DNA from: Geosiphon pyriformis
Taxonomy: Eukaryota; Glomeromycota; Glomeromycetes; Archaeosporales; Geosiphonaceae
Assembly: GCA_016748015.1 (NCBI GenBank)
Contig: JAAOMT010000009.1
Location: forward strand, 1,589,020 to 1,653,019
Reading direction: 5' to 3'
DNA: 64,000 bases
Under the pieces are notes generated by a model, which worked only from the letters and a program-made list of their open reading frames with translations, made no database searches and was not told the origin of the DNA. The translations under genes were made by a program, and so were the position numbers. This document shows, in pieces, positions 45,725-58,265 of this stretch. Within the stretch, counting starts at the first letter, position 1. Every line of letters starts with the position of its first letter.

Positions 45725-46710
45725 TGTTACAGGTAGAATTTAGTGTTTATGGTGATAATGTTTGGTACTCTACTTTAGTCTTTCAAGTTTGTATGTTTTT
45801 TGCAGTGTTAGTGTTATCAGTCTCTAAAAGTCTATTCCTGTACATGAATTTATCTGTTGAGTTCTTTGGTTATAAGGCACAGAGTTTATCTTTCATCAAT
45901 TGCAACTTTTCTGTTGATGTGAACATTCTCCTCTGAGCTAATAAGCACAGTCATTAGGGTTCAGCATTGTCTTTTCACCTTTCTGGTAAGCTAACAAGAT
46001 AATATTAATATCCAAAACTGTAGGGGGAGCTTCCTTCTTTTATCAGACTATCACAAAGTCTATTCCAAGACAGTTAATTTTTCAATGTTGCCACTCCACC
46101 AAAAATAAAAAAAAGAAAACAAAAAGAAAATAAGAAAAAATGAAAAGAAAAAAAAAATTAGTTCTTGTCAATTGCCATGATCAAGAGCAATTGGTCCAAG
46201 TTGTTAAGGTTCGAAATGTTTATGCTAATGGCATCTGTCCTAGAATAGAAGTAATAAACAATGATTCAATTGAAACATAGAAGTTGGGAGAACATAGATT
46301 TGTGATTTTGAAATATTTGATTTATTTTGGAATGTGTGTATAGACTAAAATATGAAAGAGTAAAGGAAAATTGATTCTTGTCTAGCTATTTGTTCTCTTT
46401 CTAACTTCTATGACTACTTGTTTTTATATATTCTAGAATTGCTTTCAATTGTTATGTTATTACTAGCTATTGCTTTGTTATTTCTGTTATTGCTTCATTA
46501 TTCTATGTTATTGCTAGTTATCTTATATTATAACACATTATCTGGCATTATTACATGCTATTCTGTGTTATTCTATGTTATAACGTGTTATCCTGTATTA
46601 TAATGTATTATTCCATGTTATTGCATATTATCCTGTATTATGTCACATTTTGTTTATGTTTTGGTCACGTTTTTCTCATAACTTGGATCAGTTTTTCTAT
46701 TCAGGTAACA
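45725..46710 (-). repeat. Element C 5' LTR (intact)
   Basis: 986 bp with TGTTAC..GTAACA ends. In - orientation: degenerate TGTTATNNTG-type units (46640-46455), then a TATATAAAAA box at 46431-46421. It shows the uninterrupted sequence at the point where the other C LTR holds element A. Confidence 0.92.
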
Positions 46711-49700
46711 ATGGCCACAGTTTTGTTATTGTTAATCAAGATATTATTGGTTAAAAAAAATTCACTGGCAATATTTAATATATACTAAGTGGCAGCTTGA
46801 TTATTCTTAATTCAAATAGTATTATCAACAAAAGCATCAGCCACAAAAAATGAAATCATTTCTCTTAGCTCTCTACTTTTTCTGTTTTAGTTACAAAATC
46901 TGGTATTAATTCAGTATTTACACAGATGTTTTTATTTTTTAACTTTACACAAAAGAGGGTCATAAAAAATTCTTTAAAGAAAAAAAAGAACATCTTACTT
47001 TAATTGATTTTATTATTATTACAGGTGATTATTTGAGGTCTCAAATTAAATAACAAACCCATAATTTGGTGCTAATAGCTAATACAATTATTAAGATTTA
47101 AAGATTTTGGGTTGGAGTTTTTTATATAATAAACAGAAATTTAATGGTGTGCAATTTTTTTGTAATGAGTTTCCCAATTTTTTTCTTTAGCTTGGTGGCT
47201 AGTTTATTCTGGCAGTCATGCCCTTCTGGTAAGCTATCTAATTCTCATTCTGTACTCTTTTATTCGGGTCTTTTACCAGACTATCTGTAATATTAATAAC
47301 TTAGTGTTTAATTTTTCAATCAATTAGTAAACAACAAAAGAAATAAAATATAAAAAAAATTAAAGAAATAAAATGTAAGCCAAAGTGATAAAGTTAGTAT
47401 CCTGTCAATAGCTGTAATTAAAAGCTATTGTTTTAGCATGATCAAATATTCAATACTATCAATATGGAGTGTTAATAGTGAGAAAAGTGATTAAATAATA
47501 AATAATTATTTATTAATATTGATAATTCTAATAGAGATGTGATAATAGGGAGATCTTTGTAATTATTCTGTCTTTTCTGCTTCTAATGCTTTTGTTATAT
47601 ATACATAATTTAAATTCTACAAGATTACTCATATTTCCAAGTAATATGCTATAATTTCTTGAGCAATGTGCCCTAATTTTCTAATATTGCTCCATATTGC
47701 TGAGCAATATGCCATAATTTCTGATATTGCTTCATATTATTAAGCAATGTGCTCACATACTAACTACTACTCTCTTATTAGTCTATCTGTTTTCCAATTT
47801 ATTTTCTCTTATACATTTTTTTTAATAAGTAACATTATGTATCCTATAACTATTCATAAGGCCAAAATTTATTATAGTTCTATTTAATCTATCTTTATAA
47901 ATACTACCAAAAAAACCAATAAATCTTTTACACATCTTAATTTATCACAAACTTGCTCTTAAATAATGTCAACCAACTGAGTCATACATCTTATACATGT
48001 CTTGTAAAACCAATTAAATCTCTCTATTTTTTTTCAAGATATTTTTAATTACCAATTCAATAGCAAAAATAAGAAATTATGTCAAAATGCTTCTCAAAAC
48101 TAAAAAGTTGTCTTTATAAAGAACATTAAATTTACTACAAGTGAAAGAGATCTGATCCAAAAGAATTTTGAAAAAAATTTTCTGAGCAGTTTTAATCAAT
48201 GCAATAAGACATATATTTGTTCGAATTTTATCTTATTCATAAGACTTAAATATTATTAAAACTTATACTTTCTTCTACAGAATTGGAATAGTATCCAAAG
48301 TTGAACACAAATTCAAAAGACTCAAAAGACACTTGAGAACATTATTACCACAATGTTTCTACAATTTATTAGAGATGTCACTCAAACCAGCAGTCTTTCT
48401 ATTTAATGGATTTTTAATTACTTAAATCAATTTCTCAAAATTAATAATGTTCATAATATTTAAAAAGCATTATTTTTTACATGACATAAAAAAGCATACT
48501 AACAAGCCCAAAGCTCAGACAGAACTTCAAAAATTATTTGCTTTCTGGTCCAACTCTTTATAACTGCATCAACCTTAGATTTAACATTAGTAGATTCTAA
48601 CACCATCTTATTATTAACTATTAAATAGTTCAGCACAATCTTACAAAATGGTTTATCTAGAATACTTCTAATAATGGTGCCTTTATTTAAGCAAAAATTT
48701 TTCATTTTTTTATTGATAACATGTCTTATAACAGTAGTTTTAGTAGTTTTGATTTATGTATTTTGAATTTGTGGTAATCTTTTTTAAACTTAAAAAAACA
48801 ACCAAAAATATTCATAAATTTGGCATTTTTTTGAATTATGTTTAATACTTTAAGAGTTTTATTTTTATCAACAACCAATCAAGCATGAAGAAAAAAGTCA
48901 GTTTAAGACATATTATTAAACTTAAAAAATTTTACAACTTTGACAACCAGCAATTTTAATTTGAAAAACTTAGATAACTGTTTGTTAAAAACAACTTTGG
49001 TTTCACTATACCAATATTTAGAAAATATTTTCTTAGCTAAATTTGCTATCATCTCTCTTAGCAAATTCTACATAACATTCAAATTTTTGTTAATTTCTGT
49101 CTTCAAAAATCTATTTATTATTGCTAAAAATTTGGCAGAAGAATACTCTTTAAAATAAATCTATTTGGTATTATCTATATTAATGATTTTAAATTTCCAA
49201 CAATTTTTGTTATCTTGTTTGCATATGCAGTTTAAATAAGTATTCAAAAAATCTTTTAAACTAATTAAAACTATAATAGTCTTGTAATCTGTATTAAAGA
49301 AGTCAAAAACAGGATCAATACTATGGTTAGCAATTACAAAAGATAAACTATTATTAATAAAAATATAATCTATGAATTTTTTAATCTTTTTTGTATTGCT
49401 TTAAGTAGAAGTCTTAACCAACAAATATCTGTCAAACAAGTTAACCAAACTTAAGTTTAAATAAAATCTGAATCTTGCACTTTTCTTAAACTTATCTTCA
49501 TTAAAGTTTTTACTCAAGATAACAAAAAAAGATTCATTTATGGTCTTAACAATTAATGAGTTAATCTTATTAGCCTAAACCAACTAAGTTACCAGTACAG
49601 CACTAGCATATAATTCCAAAATCAAAATAGAAAGCTTATTTTTAAAAAACAATTTAACAAACAAAAGCTGGCCAGCCATCTTAGAAACTTTGTATATATG

Positions 49701-50095
49701 CTTTGCCAAAGCAACATTCATAATAATCACAACATTAATATTCAAGTAACTAGAGTTTAAACCAAAAGTAAACACATAAACATTATTAAATTTATTAGCA
49801 ATTCATAAACAAACTCAATTTTGTTTTAATCATAATAGAAATTAAATTTTTCATATCTTTGTGCCAATAAATAATATCTTTTTGCTTGGCAGAGTTGTTT
49901 ATATCTTTAAAATTGCATATAGCTATTTTTTAAATAAGATTGGTTATTGGAAAAAATGAGCATCAAAACTCAAACCAGTATTGTTTACTTTGGCTATTAG
50001 ATCCATGATTATGTTCAACAAATTGTTCATATTTTTTTCCAATTTTAAAACAATTAAGCTCTAAAACCACTGCTTTTGCAATAGTTTTACCACTA
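46711..50095 (-). mobile_element. LINE copy 1, 5' part (endonuclease and RT; 5' truncated)
   Basis: Continues the LINE cut at 16653; the first bases match LINE copy 2 at about 54026 (GGCCACxGTTTTGTxATT). On the - strand the RT active site reads FVDN at 46832-46821 instead of FVDD. 48705-48499 is the conserved segment between endonuclease and RT. 49775-49584 holds the endonuclease piece VVIIMNVALAKHIYKV. The copy ends near 50095, before ORF1. A B-related solo LTR interrupts it at 47017-47834. Confidence 0.83.
47017..47834 (-). repeat. Solo LTR related to element B, with TTAT duplications
   Basis: On the - strand it starts TGTTACTTATTA and ends ATCACCTGTAATA, and its middle matches the B LTR (AGCTTACCAGAAGGGCATGA, TTTAATTTGAGACC region). 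It is flanked by TTAT at 47013-47016 and 47835-47838, a perfect 4-bp duplication. No internal region is present, so LTR-LTR recombination is likely. It carries ATTGCTxAGCAAT palindromes at 47640-47755 and a TATATATA box near 47592-47605, the same layout as B. Confidence 0.85.
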
Positions 50096-51668
50096 ATGAT
50101 CATACTTAAATTTTTACTTATTACCTATAATTTTTATAATATTATATTTTGTTTATTATAATTTTTATATTATATAAAGATAAATTTTTTATTTAATTTG
50201 TGTTGTTTTTAAGTTTTATTTATAATTTTTTGATTTTATAAATATTATTAAAATATTTAAAAATTAATAGCTTAAAATTAATTTAATGTTTTAATTAAAC
50301 CAATTAAATATTTTTAAAAACTAAATAATTAAAATAAATAATTAATAAATTAACCTATTTTTTTGCTAAATCGACTTATCTACAATATATAATATTAATA
50401 TATATTAAATTTTAATATTTATTTATTAGTAATTCTAATAAAAAATAACTTTTTTTTTATAAAATTAAATATAAATTATATATTTAATTTTTTATTATGT
50501 TTTAAGTAATTTATAGTGTTTTATAATTAAAAAACACTTGGCTGTAAACAGATTTAAATATTATGGTCTTGTTTTTTACAAATTTTATATATATATACTT
50601 GAATTTAAGAAAAAAATTTTTTAATAATTTTAAATTAAGATAAATTTTATTAAATAATTAATTTTTGATAAACAATATTTTGTTGAAAGCAATTTAAAAT
50701 ACCTAAAAAACATTCTTAAGTTAATTAATTAAAAAGATTTTTAATTACAAAAAATATGATTAAAATCTGAATTAATTGAATTTATTTTTTGAAAATGTGT
50801 TTGTTTATTACAAATAGTCTTTAAAATTACATATTGTTTAAGATTTTTTTGTTATAATATTGTTAAAATTGTTTTTGGTGTAATATTTACATTTAATATT
50901 TGTAAAACTAATACTTTTTGTTTAAATCTAAATTATTGAATAACAGAATATTTAACAATATTATTAGATAATTTATAATTATATTTAATATTGCAAATTA
51001 TTAAATATCAATATTTATTAGCTTTAAGTAATTATTTATATATAATAAAAAAACAGTTGTTAATTAAATTACTGTTTTTTATTGTTAATTTTTTAATACA
51101 AGTCTTTTAGAAACATTATATTTATTTTTTTAATTACATTTAAAAATAATACAAGTATTATTAATAACAAAGCATTGTTTTGTAATTACATATTTTTAAA
51201 AATATATAAAGATATTAAAACTTTGTATTATTATTTTATAAGAGTTAAATAATATTTCTGAAGATAATAATATTATATAAATATAATTTATAATCTTATA
51301 AAAAGATGTAATTACTTATAAAATTAAAAAAAAAACTTATTAAATTTATTCTAAAACTCTTTAATTATAAATTTATTAATATGTTTTATATATAATTAAA
51401 TATAAAACTATAATATAAATAATATTACATGTTATAAATAAGTTAATTTAACAAAAAAAGTGAATTGATTTAACAATTTTTTTAAAATATAAGTGTTAAT
51501 TTATTATTTATTTTTATAAAAAACTTATTAAAAAAATTATATAACAAAATTTTTTTAAGCTAAAATTACTTTTTATATACACAATTAAATTATTGTAAAT
51601 TTATTAAAAATATTTATTTTATATAATATATTTAATTATATATAATTTTTTTTTATTGTTTAATAAGT
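50096..51668. other. AT-rich spacer between LINE copies 1 and 2
   Basis: Extremely AT-rich with homopolymer runs and no recognisable gene, repeat unit or transposon domain. A run of T at about 51640-51655 next to 51669 fits the A-rich 3' tail of LINE copy 2. Confidence 0.6.
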
Positions 51669-51719
51669 AAGGCTTAAATACTATCTAGTATAATACATCA
51701 AATAATTAATCTAAACTAG

Positions 51720-53370
51720 ATGTGAATTATGCTCTTTTTATACATGACCAGCCATTCGAGCCAATTAGAACAATACTAAGCATCTATACAAACCAAAATC
51801 ATATTTTCAATGCCTAAAAAAAATGAACATGACTTATAGAAACCAAAACAAACACCAAATACTTTAGCAATACCAAACAACCTAACCATACTAGCAGAAA
51901 ACTCCAAAGACAACTCAAAGACTGAGATAAAAGCTAAGCCATTAAGTAGAATCAGCTCATTTTTTTCCATATAAACACAATGCTTTGTGCAGATCAATCA
52001 AACTTCATTTCTAAAAGTAAAACAGAAAGCATGAACAAAATTTAAAATCTTTAAACTTGCAACTTTGGAATTATGAAAGACTGAAATAGTCTTTTGAAGC
52101 CAACTATTAAAGAAAAACTTTTACACACAGCAATATTAGAAGCACAAGATGAAAATAGCTAAGATATACAAGAAGAAGAATAAAAAAAACCAGAAAGTAA
52201 TCTTTAAGCATCTGTATAGACATCCAACAAATAGTAATGAATAGATATATTGGCTTTACAAGAAAAAATATGATTTAAGACTTTAACATTATCATAATAT
52301 AAACAAATTACACTAGAGTAGTATTTGTTATATAGATGCTTCTGAACAGCAACTGGCAGCCAATAGTAAAGAGCTTTCATAAAATAAGTGTGAGCATAAG
52401 CAGTAGGTCTATTAATAAAACTAGCAGCCATGTACAAGTTAGGATGTTACACCAAAAAAAAGCTAAGCCAATTAATATTCAAAAGCAAACTACTTATTAG
52501 AACTTTAAAACCAGAACCAACTTCTCAATATACATAATAAACAGACCAAAATATATTATAAACAAAATATCTAGAGTTACCAAAAACAACACTACCACTA
52601 ACCATAATATAATAATTCTTCAAACAGAAGGGAAAATACTAATTAAAGAAAGAAGCAGTGTTGACAAGTACATTAGCATGCTTATTGCCCATAATACCCA
52701 AGTGACTTTTTATTTTGTGCCAGCTAATCTTCAAATCTTTACTACAAACAATGTTTACAATGTGCTAACATTCTACCCAATACTAATTATGAAAATCCAA
52801 ATACACCAAACTTAATTCTAATCTGCACACATTCAAAGCAGTCTAACTGTTAATAAACAAATGAATTATACTAAAAAAAAACACACATTTAAGAGCCAAC
52901 ACAATAACCTACAACTCCACCAAAGTAGAGAACATCAAACCAGAAACTTCAACACCAAATCCAAATTTATGTTACCAAAAAAAACTACAGCACCAGCTTT
53001 TTTGTTAACTGTTTCTAAGTTCTTTAGAGATCTATTCATATAGACAGACAGATTATCAGCATTAATACAAGACAATTAAATATGAATTAGCTCAAACTTA
53101 TCAAACTCAAGAATATTAGAAGATCTAACAATACCCAAAAAAGAAAAGCATATGGGAGAAAAAGTTACATCATTGAGAAATGTAACAAAAAGTCTAAATC
53201 ACTTAGGAATAGGGCCATAAAAGTCCAATTTTTTCTACTGTTTGAAGATATTCTAATTAAAAACAGCACCAAAATAATTACAAAGCTGATCCATAAAAGC
53301 AATACCATACTGCCAAAGTAAAAAGAGAAGTCTAGAAAATCTGAACTTACCAAGAACCATTAACATGGAC
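51720..53370 (-). pseudogene. LINE copy 2 ORF2 C-terminus: RNase H and zinc-binding segment
   Basis: Contains the RNase H region near 53060-52780 and the C-terminal segment 52437-52204 with YFMKALYYWLPVAVQKHLYN then CLYYDNVKVLNHIFSC. In LINE copy 3 the same site is CLYCGEVKFSDHVFTC, so the second Cys of a C-C-H-C site is Tyr here. The closing ORF at 51997-51776 has the GIAKVFGVCFGFYKSC..FFLGIEN end shared with copies 1 and 3. Confidence 0.72.
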
Positions 53371-53378
53371 ATTTCATT

Positions 53379-55304
53379 CTAAAGATAAAAAGAATTGTTC
53401 ATAGAGCCATATAAAGACAAATTACACTTAAGAAAAATATGGATTATGTTTGCCAAAAAATTATTAGAAGAACTAATCTTAATATAAACTGGAAAACTCA
53501 AAGAATGAAGTAGATGCCAACACAAAACTTGTAGATCATAAGACCTATGAGAGAACAAATAATCCAAAATTCTATCAAAATTTGCAAAATTTACAAAAAA
53601 TGCCAAATTTTCCTTAGACTGAACCTGTTCAAAAGTTTTCAAACCATACAAAAAAAGATGATAAATTGCATTATTAAGGAAATTAAGAAACAGACCAGAT
53701 TTCAGCTTCAAGTCTTTATGAATTAAAGCATCCCATTTATTATATACACTAATAAAAACAAAGCTAAATTGTATTTTGTAGCTAATAATAGAATAGAAAA
53801 CTGCCAACACCAAGTACAAGAATTGCTTATTAGAAATGATCTTTCTCAGAACAAGATTGGCAAAAAACTGGACATCAGAGTGAACTTTGACTAAGCTAGA
53901 CTTTAAAAAATTCTTAATAAATAAAAAAATACCCAGATAGTAATAAAACTCCTTTTTTTTGGCAATAAAAATAGACAAACCATTGATTGACAAAGAAAGG
54001 CTTACAATTCTGCAATTGATAGGTATGGCCACTGTTTTGTCATTATTAATAGAAATGTTATTAATCTGAAAAAATTCACTGGCAACATTAAAAATGTATT
54101 AAATAGTATTTTGACTGTTATTAACCCAAATTGTATTGTCAACAAAAGCACCAGCAGCAAAAAAAGAAGACAGTCCAGCCCAAGATTTTGCACAACCATT
54201 CTTAAAAACAAAATAAGAATTCAATCTATATCTGTACACACTCTCTTGTCTTTTAACCTTATACAGAAGAAAGTTATAAAATATGTACCAAAGAAGAGAT
54301 GAAAAAATCTTCTCTTAATCTAAACTATTATGTACACAATATCTACTTGTTAATCTGAAATTAATTATAACTTTGTTGATGCAATTATTGTAAATACTAC
54401 CAAAGAATTGAATAAACTTGCTACACATTTTTACTCTAATTAAGCTTTTCCTAAGATGCTTCTAACTAACAAAATTGTATGGTTTTTGTATGTTTTACAA
54501 AACCAGCCAGAGTTCACAATTTTTCTCTAAAGCATTCTTAATCATTAAACTAATAGCAAAAATAGGAGACTGTGTTATTATACTTTTTAGAACAGAAATA
54601 TTATCCTCATAAAAAACATCAAAAGTGCTGCATACTAACGAGATCTTATTAGAGAGAATCTTGGAAAGGACTTTGCAAGCTGTTTTAATTAAAGCAATAG
54701 GACAAGTATTTATAAGAACAAGTATTTATAAAGACACCCTTCCATTCATATGGTTTAGAAATTATTGAGACCCAGAATTTAAAAATATTAAAAACATATC
54801 TAAAACTAAATTGTTACAATGTTTCTAAAGCTTATTTGAAATACCAAAAAAACCAGCAGTTTTGCCATTGAGCAAATTGGAAACTATACTAAACAATTCA
54901 TCAAAACTAACTGAACATATTACATTTGAGAAAACATCATCAAAAACATACTTTAATAACTAATATTAACAAAACCAGTCATCAGAAACATTAACAACCA
55001 CTTTATGTTTCCTAGTTCAGTTTTCTATAATTACATTCATTTTGGCCTTGACCAGATCAAATTCCAGAATCAATTTATTATTAGCAATTAGATGATTCAG
55101 CACTACTTTGCAAAAAAAATGTTCTAATACATTCCAAATAATATGACTCTTGTCTATTACAAAACTTTTCATCCTTTTATTAATAGCAAATCTAATTTTT
55201 GCCTTCTTGGTCCTTAGAGAATCAACAAGTTTACTAACACAATATAACTTTCTTACTCTAAAAAGAAAAGTATGCACACAATCAAAACTAACACCAGAAT
55301 TCAA
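53379..55304 (-). pseudogene. LINE copy 2 reverse transcriptase
   Basis: The 217-codon open part at 54032-53379 (AIPINCRIV.., YYLGIF, LVLRKIISNKQFLYLV) covers the RT thumb and following domain. The palm motif reads FVDN at 54146-54135 where FVDD or FADD is expected; GACGAT to GACAAT explains it as CpG to CpA. Upstream 55304-55017 carries the conserved KRMKSF..IIWNVLEHFF linker. Several stops lie between. Confidence 0.8.
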
Positions 55305-55599
55305 TAGAGTTTAAATAATTAAAGCTTTATTTTTATCTAAAGAAGACCAGTGACCTATTAAAGAAGCAAATTCACTACCAATATCTGTATGCAAAAACCT
55401 AACAATTTTTAATACTAAAATCTCCAGTCTGTAAAACTTAAAAGACTCCTTAGTGAAAACACCATCAAAGTTTTTGAACCACTTTTTCTTAAATATCTTA
55501 TTAGTTAAAAGAACCAATATCTTTTGAACAATATCCCACATAGCATCCAAATTGAGAATTTCTTGAATGCAACAAATTTATTAAAAAATAGCAATACAT

Positions 55600-56420
55600 T
55601 AGTAACTGTAGCCACCTTAAACATGTCTCATCTTGAATTATTAATACCCTTAATATTAAACTTCCAATATTTCTGATTTGTTTGCTTGCATAGAAAGTTT
55701 AGTTGTATATTCAATAAGCCACCCAAACTTACAGAAACAGAAACAGTCTGATGATTAGTGTTGAAAAAATTTCCAACATCCAAAACTTGACAATCCATTA
55801 CTATATTGATCAAATTTGAAAAAACAAATATGTAGTCAATTGTTTTTATAACACTTTTAGAATTCTTCTATGTTAATACACTTGTTACCAAGCTCTCAAC
55901 CAAAGAATTGACCAATTCCAAATTGAAGCATCTTTTTAAAACTTGTGTACTTATGAGAATTATCTTTATTAAAATCACCACCCAAAATAACAAAGAAAGA
56001 TTTATTTACAGCCTTAGCAATTAAAGAGTTAATTTCACCAGTTTAAAAAAAACAAACTTCCAGAGATGTTCTAACATAAAGTTTCAAAATTGAAACAGAA
56101 AATTTATTTTTAAAAAGTAATTTGATAGAGATAAGCTGGCTAAATACTTCAAAAACTTTATATATATGTCTTGTCAGAGATTTATTCATGATTATTACAA
56201 CACCTGAACCCAAATAACCAGAGTTCAAATCAGAACTAAATACATGAATGCTATCAAATTTGTTTATAATTTATGGCTAAGCTTTTTTTTTTAGTTTTAT
56301 TTCTGTGAAAATTAAAATCAAATTGTTTATATTTCTGTGTTAATGAATAATATTATCTTGTTTTGCAGAATTATTTATATTCTGAACATTGCATGTAGCA
56401 ATTTTCTAGATTAGACTGTT
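55600..56420 (-). pseudogene. LINE copy 2 AP-type endonuclease
   Basis: 56228-56043 holds GSGVVIIMNKSLTRHIYKV..LISIKLLFKNKFSVSILKLYV, the middle strands of LINE endonucleases. 55813-55628 holds NTNHQTVSVSVSL, the site of the usual S/T-D-H-x-x-V motif, with Asp changed to Asn. The enzyme nicks target DNA to prime reverse transcription. Inactive in this copy. Confidence 0.72.
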
Positions 56421-56639
56421 TATTAAAGAAAAAATTTGAGAAGTCTACTACCAGCCAAAACCAAACCATCAAAATGTATTGACAGATTCAGCACCAAAGC
56501 AAAGAGCTTTTTCAACATGTCTTCTAGTTTAACAACTTCTGAAGAAGCAGATGAACCCAAAATTATAGTAGTCTTGTTACAAGTAATCTTACTTAAGCCT
56601 TCTCCTATTACTACATTTCCCATTTGATCTTGTAATAGG

Positions 56640-58265
56640 AGAATTATCAGCAGTTAATATCCAGGATTAGGTTGAAAAACTACTAGCATAAATAAGTTCA
56701 GCCTTTTAGCCAACTTACCTATTTGTTCTGTAAGGCTGACAAGACCACATTCCAAAGCTGCAAACTTATTATCAATGTTTTTTGTAACCAAAGGAGTAAG
56801 CTTCATCTTTAAAGAGGAGCCAGAATTCAACAAACTATTATGTACAAAGAAAAAGAGAAAAGAAAACTCACCAACAACCTTTGTCCAAGAAACATCACCA
56901 AAAAAAACAAAGCAGCTGATTAGTGCCAAATGTTTGGCATAAATAAAGACCAGCCTGCTTTTATCTTTATTTGACAATATTTTATGAAAAGAGCCACTAG
57001 AAAAATCTTCTCATTAACTAAACAATCCAATAGCATATAATCTGACTTTTTATACTTAGTACATTTAGCAGAATTCAGACAAAACCAGCACAAATTGACA
57101 TCTCTCAAAACTGGCATAGTTTTCATAATAGCATTCAATAATTTAGCTAAATCAAAACAAATAACAGCACACTTGGCCCAGACATATATGACTGAATGAT
57201 AATTAATAACACATGTTTTTTTACTTACAGATCCAATGAAATCTTATATGTTATAAGCATTTGTTTTCATTAGTAAAGTATAAAACAGTGTCTTATAATA
57301 ATCTTTTGTATCTCATGTTTCTTTGTCCAAATCTGATCTAACAACATGTACAGCATTTTTCTCAATTAAGATAGACTACTTGATTATGATCAAATCAGCC
57401 TGATCTAATTAGTCAAATTCCACTACAGTTTTTTGTTACAGCCCTATTAATTGTATTTTAATTGACCTAATTACTCCAAATTCAGATAATGCAGTATGTA
57501 CTGTCTTAGCCAATATTCCAATTGGAATTTTTTTAAGCACCACAGTCTAATCTAAATGTCTAATAGATTTCTTAAGATTAGTGTTTACAAAAATATTCAC
57601 AGCTCTTGCCTTTTCCATAGTCTGTGCTAAACTCGATTCAGATATAAAAGAGGCATAGACAATCTCAGCAAATTTTAAGAAAATAAAAGTTTTCCCAAAA
57701 CCATTAACTTTTGAAAACAATTTTCTAACCACTCTAAGCTTTTCTTAAGATGACTTTCCAGTAATTTTGTCTAGACTAATATTCAAAGCAAAAAATTTTC
57801 TGACAGACACATTAACCAGATTTTTCAAAGATGGGAGAAAAACCAATAAAACATCCAAAAGAACATCATTCTTATTATTACTATTCAAGAAGTTAATCTT
57901 TTCTAAAAGCATACTCAAAGCTTTTTTGGTTACCAATTTTAGTCTTTTTGGCATTTGGCTAAAATTTTCTCTTTTAAACAAATTATTCTTACCATAATTT
58001 ATACTGGTTTTTTTTACCAAAAACTTTTCTTTCATGTTAACACTATTAGAATCAGTTGTATTACCAGTCTCAAAGTCCTAAAAACCTTCAATAACCTTTT
58101 CTGTAAAAACCACTTTACTAGTAGCACTCTTTTTCAAAACATTTTTTTTCTTTTTTTTCTAGAAATCACATTTTTGTTATTAGCACCAGAACCAATAATC
58201 TTGACAAATTTTCTTATTACAGCAATACTACAGTTAACAGTGGTCTTGTAATCAAGCAAAAATGG
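56640..58265 (-). pseudogene. LINE copy 2 ORF1 (nucleic-acid binding)
   Basis: Pieces at 58035-57745 (MPKRLKLVTKKAL.., NLVNVSVRKFFALNISLDK), 57732-57547 (VRKLFSKVNGFGKTF) and 57138-56920 with CWFCLNSAKCTKYKKSDYMLLDC, a degenerate Cys-rich knuckle. The end (56977-56654) has TNIDNKFAALECGLVSLTEQIGKLAKRLN-like coiled-coil heptads. These fit an ORF1 protein that binds element RNA. Frame changes throughout. Confidence 0.65.

Larger units (their letters stand above)
16654..46710 (-). mobile_element. Ty3/Gypsy-type LTR element C (outermost of the nest)
   Basis: Full-length but decayed element on the - strand. Its 5' LTR is 45725-46710. Its 3' LTR is split into 16654-16684 and 36702-37669 by insertion of element A (16685-36697). 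The internal region is 37670-45724 and reads, in - orientation: tRNA primer site, gag, zinc knuckle, protease, Cys-rich domain, dUTPase, RT, RNase H, integrase, ORF3, polypurine tract. Target duplications ATAG/ATGG flank it, and joining the flanks restores the LINE copy 1 sequence. Protease, RT and integrase have each lost catalytic Asp residues to Asn. Confidence 0.9.
51669..58265 (-). mobile_element. LINE copy 2 (near full length, ORF1 and ORF2, decayed)
   Basis: Longest LINE copy, about 6.6 kb on the - strand. The order in transcription is ORF1 (58265-56640), AP-type endonuclease (56420-55600), linker and RT (55550-53370), RNase H (about 53060-52780) and a zinc-binding C-terminus (52437-52204). 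The uninterrupted sequence around 54030 shows what LINE copy 1 looked like before element C. Stops and frame changes are frequent. The 5' end runs into homopolymer-rich sequence at about 58270. Confidence 0.85.
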
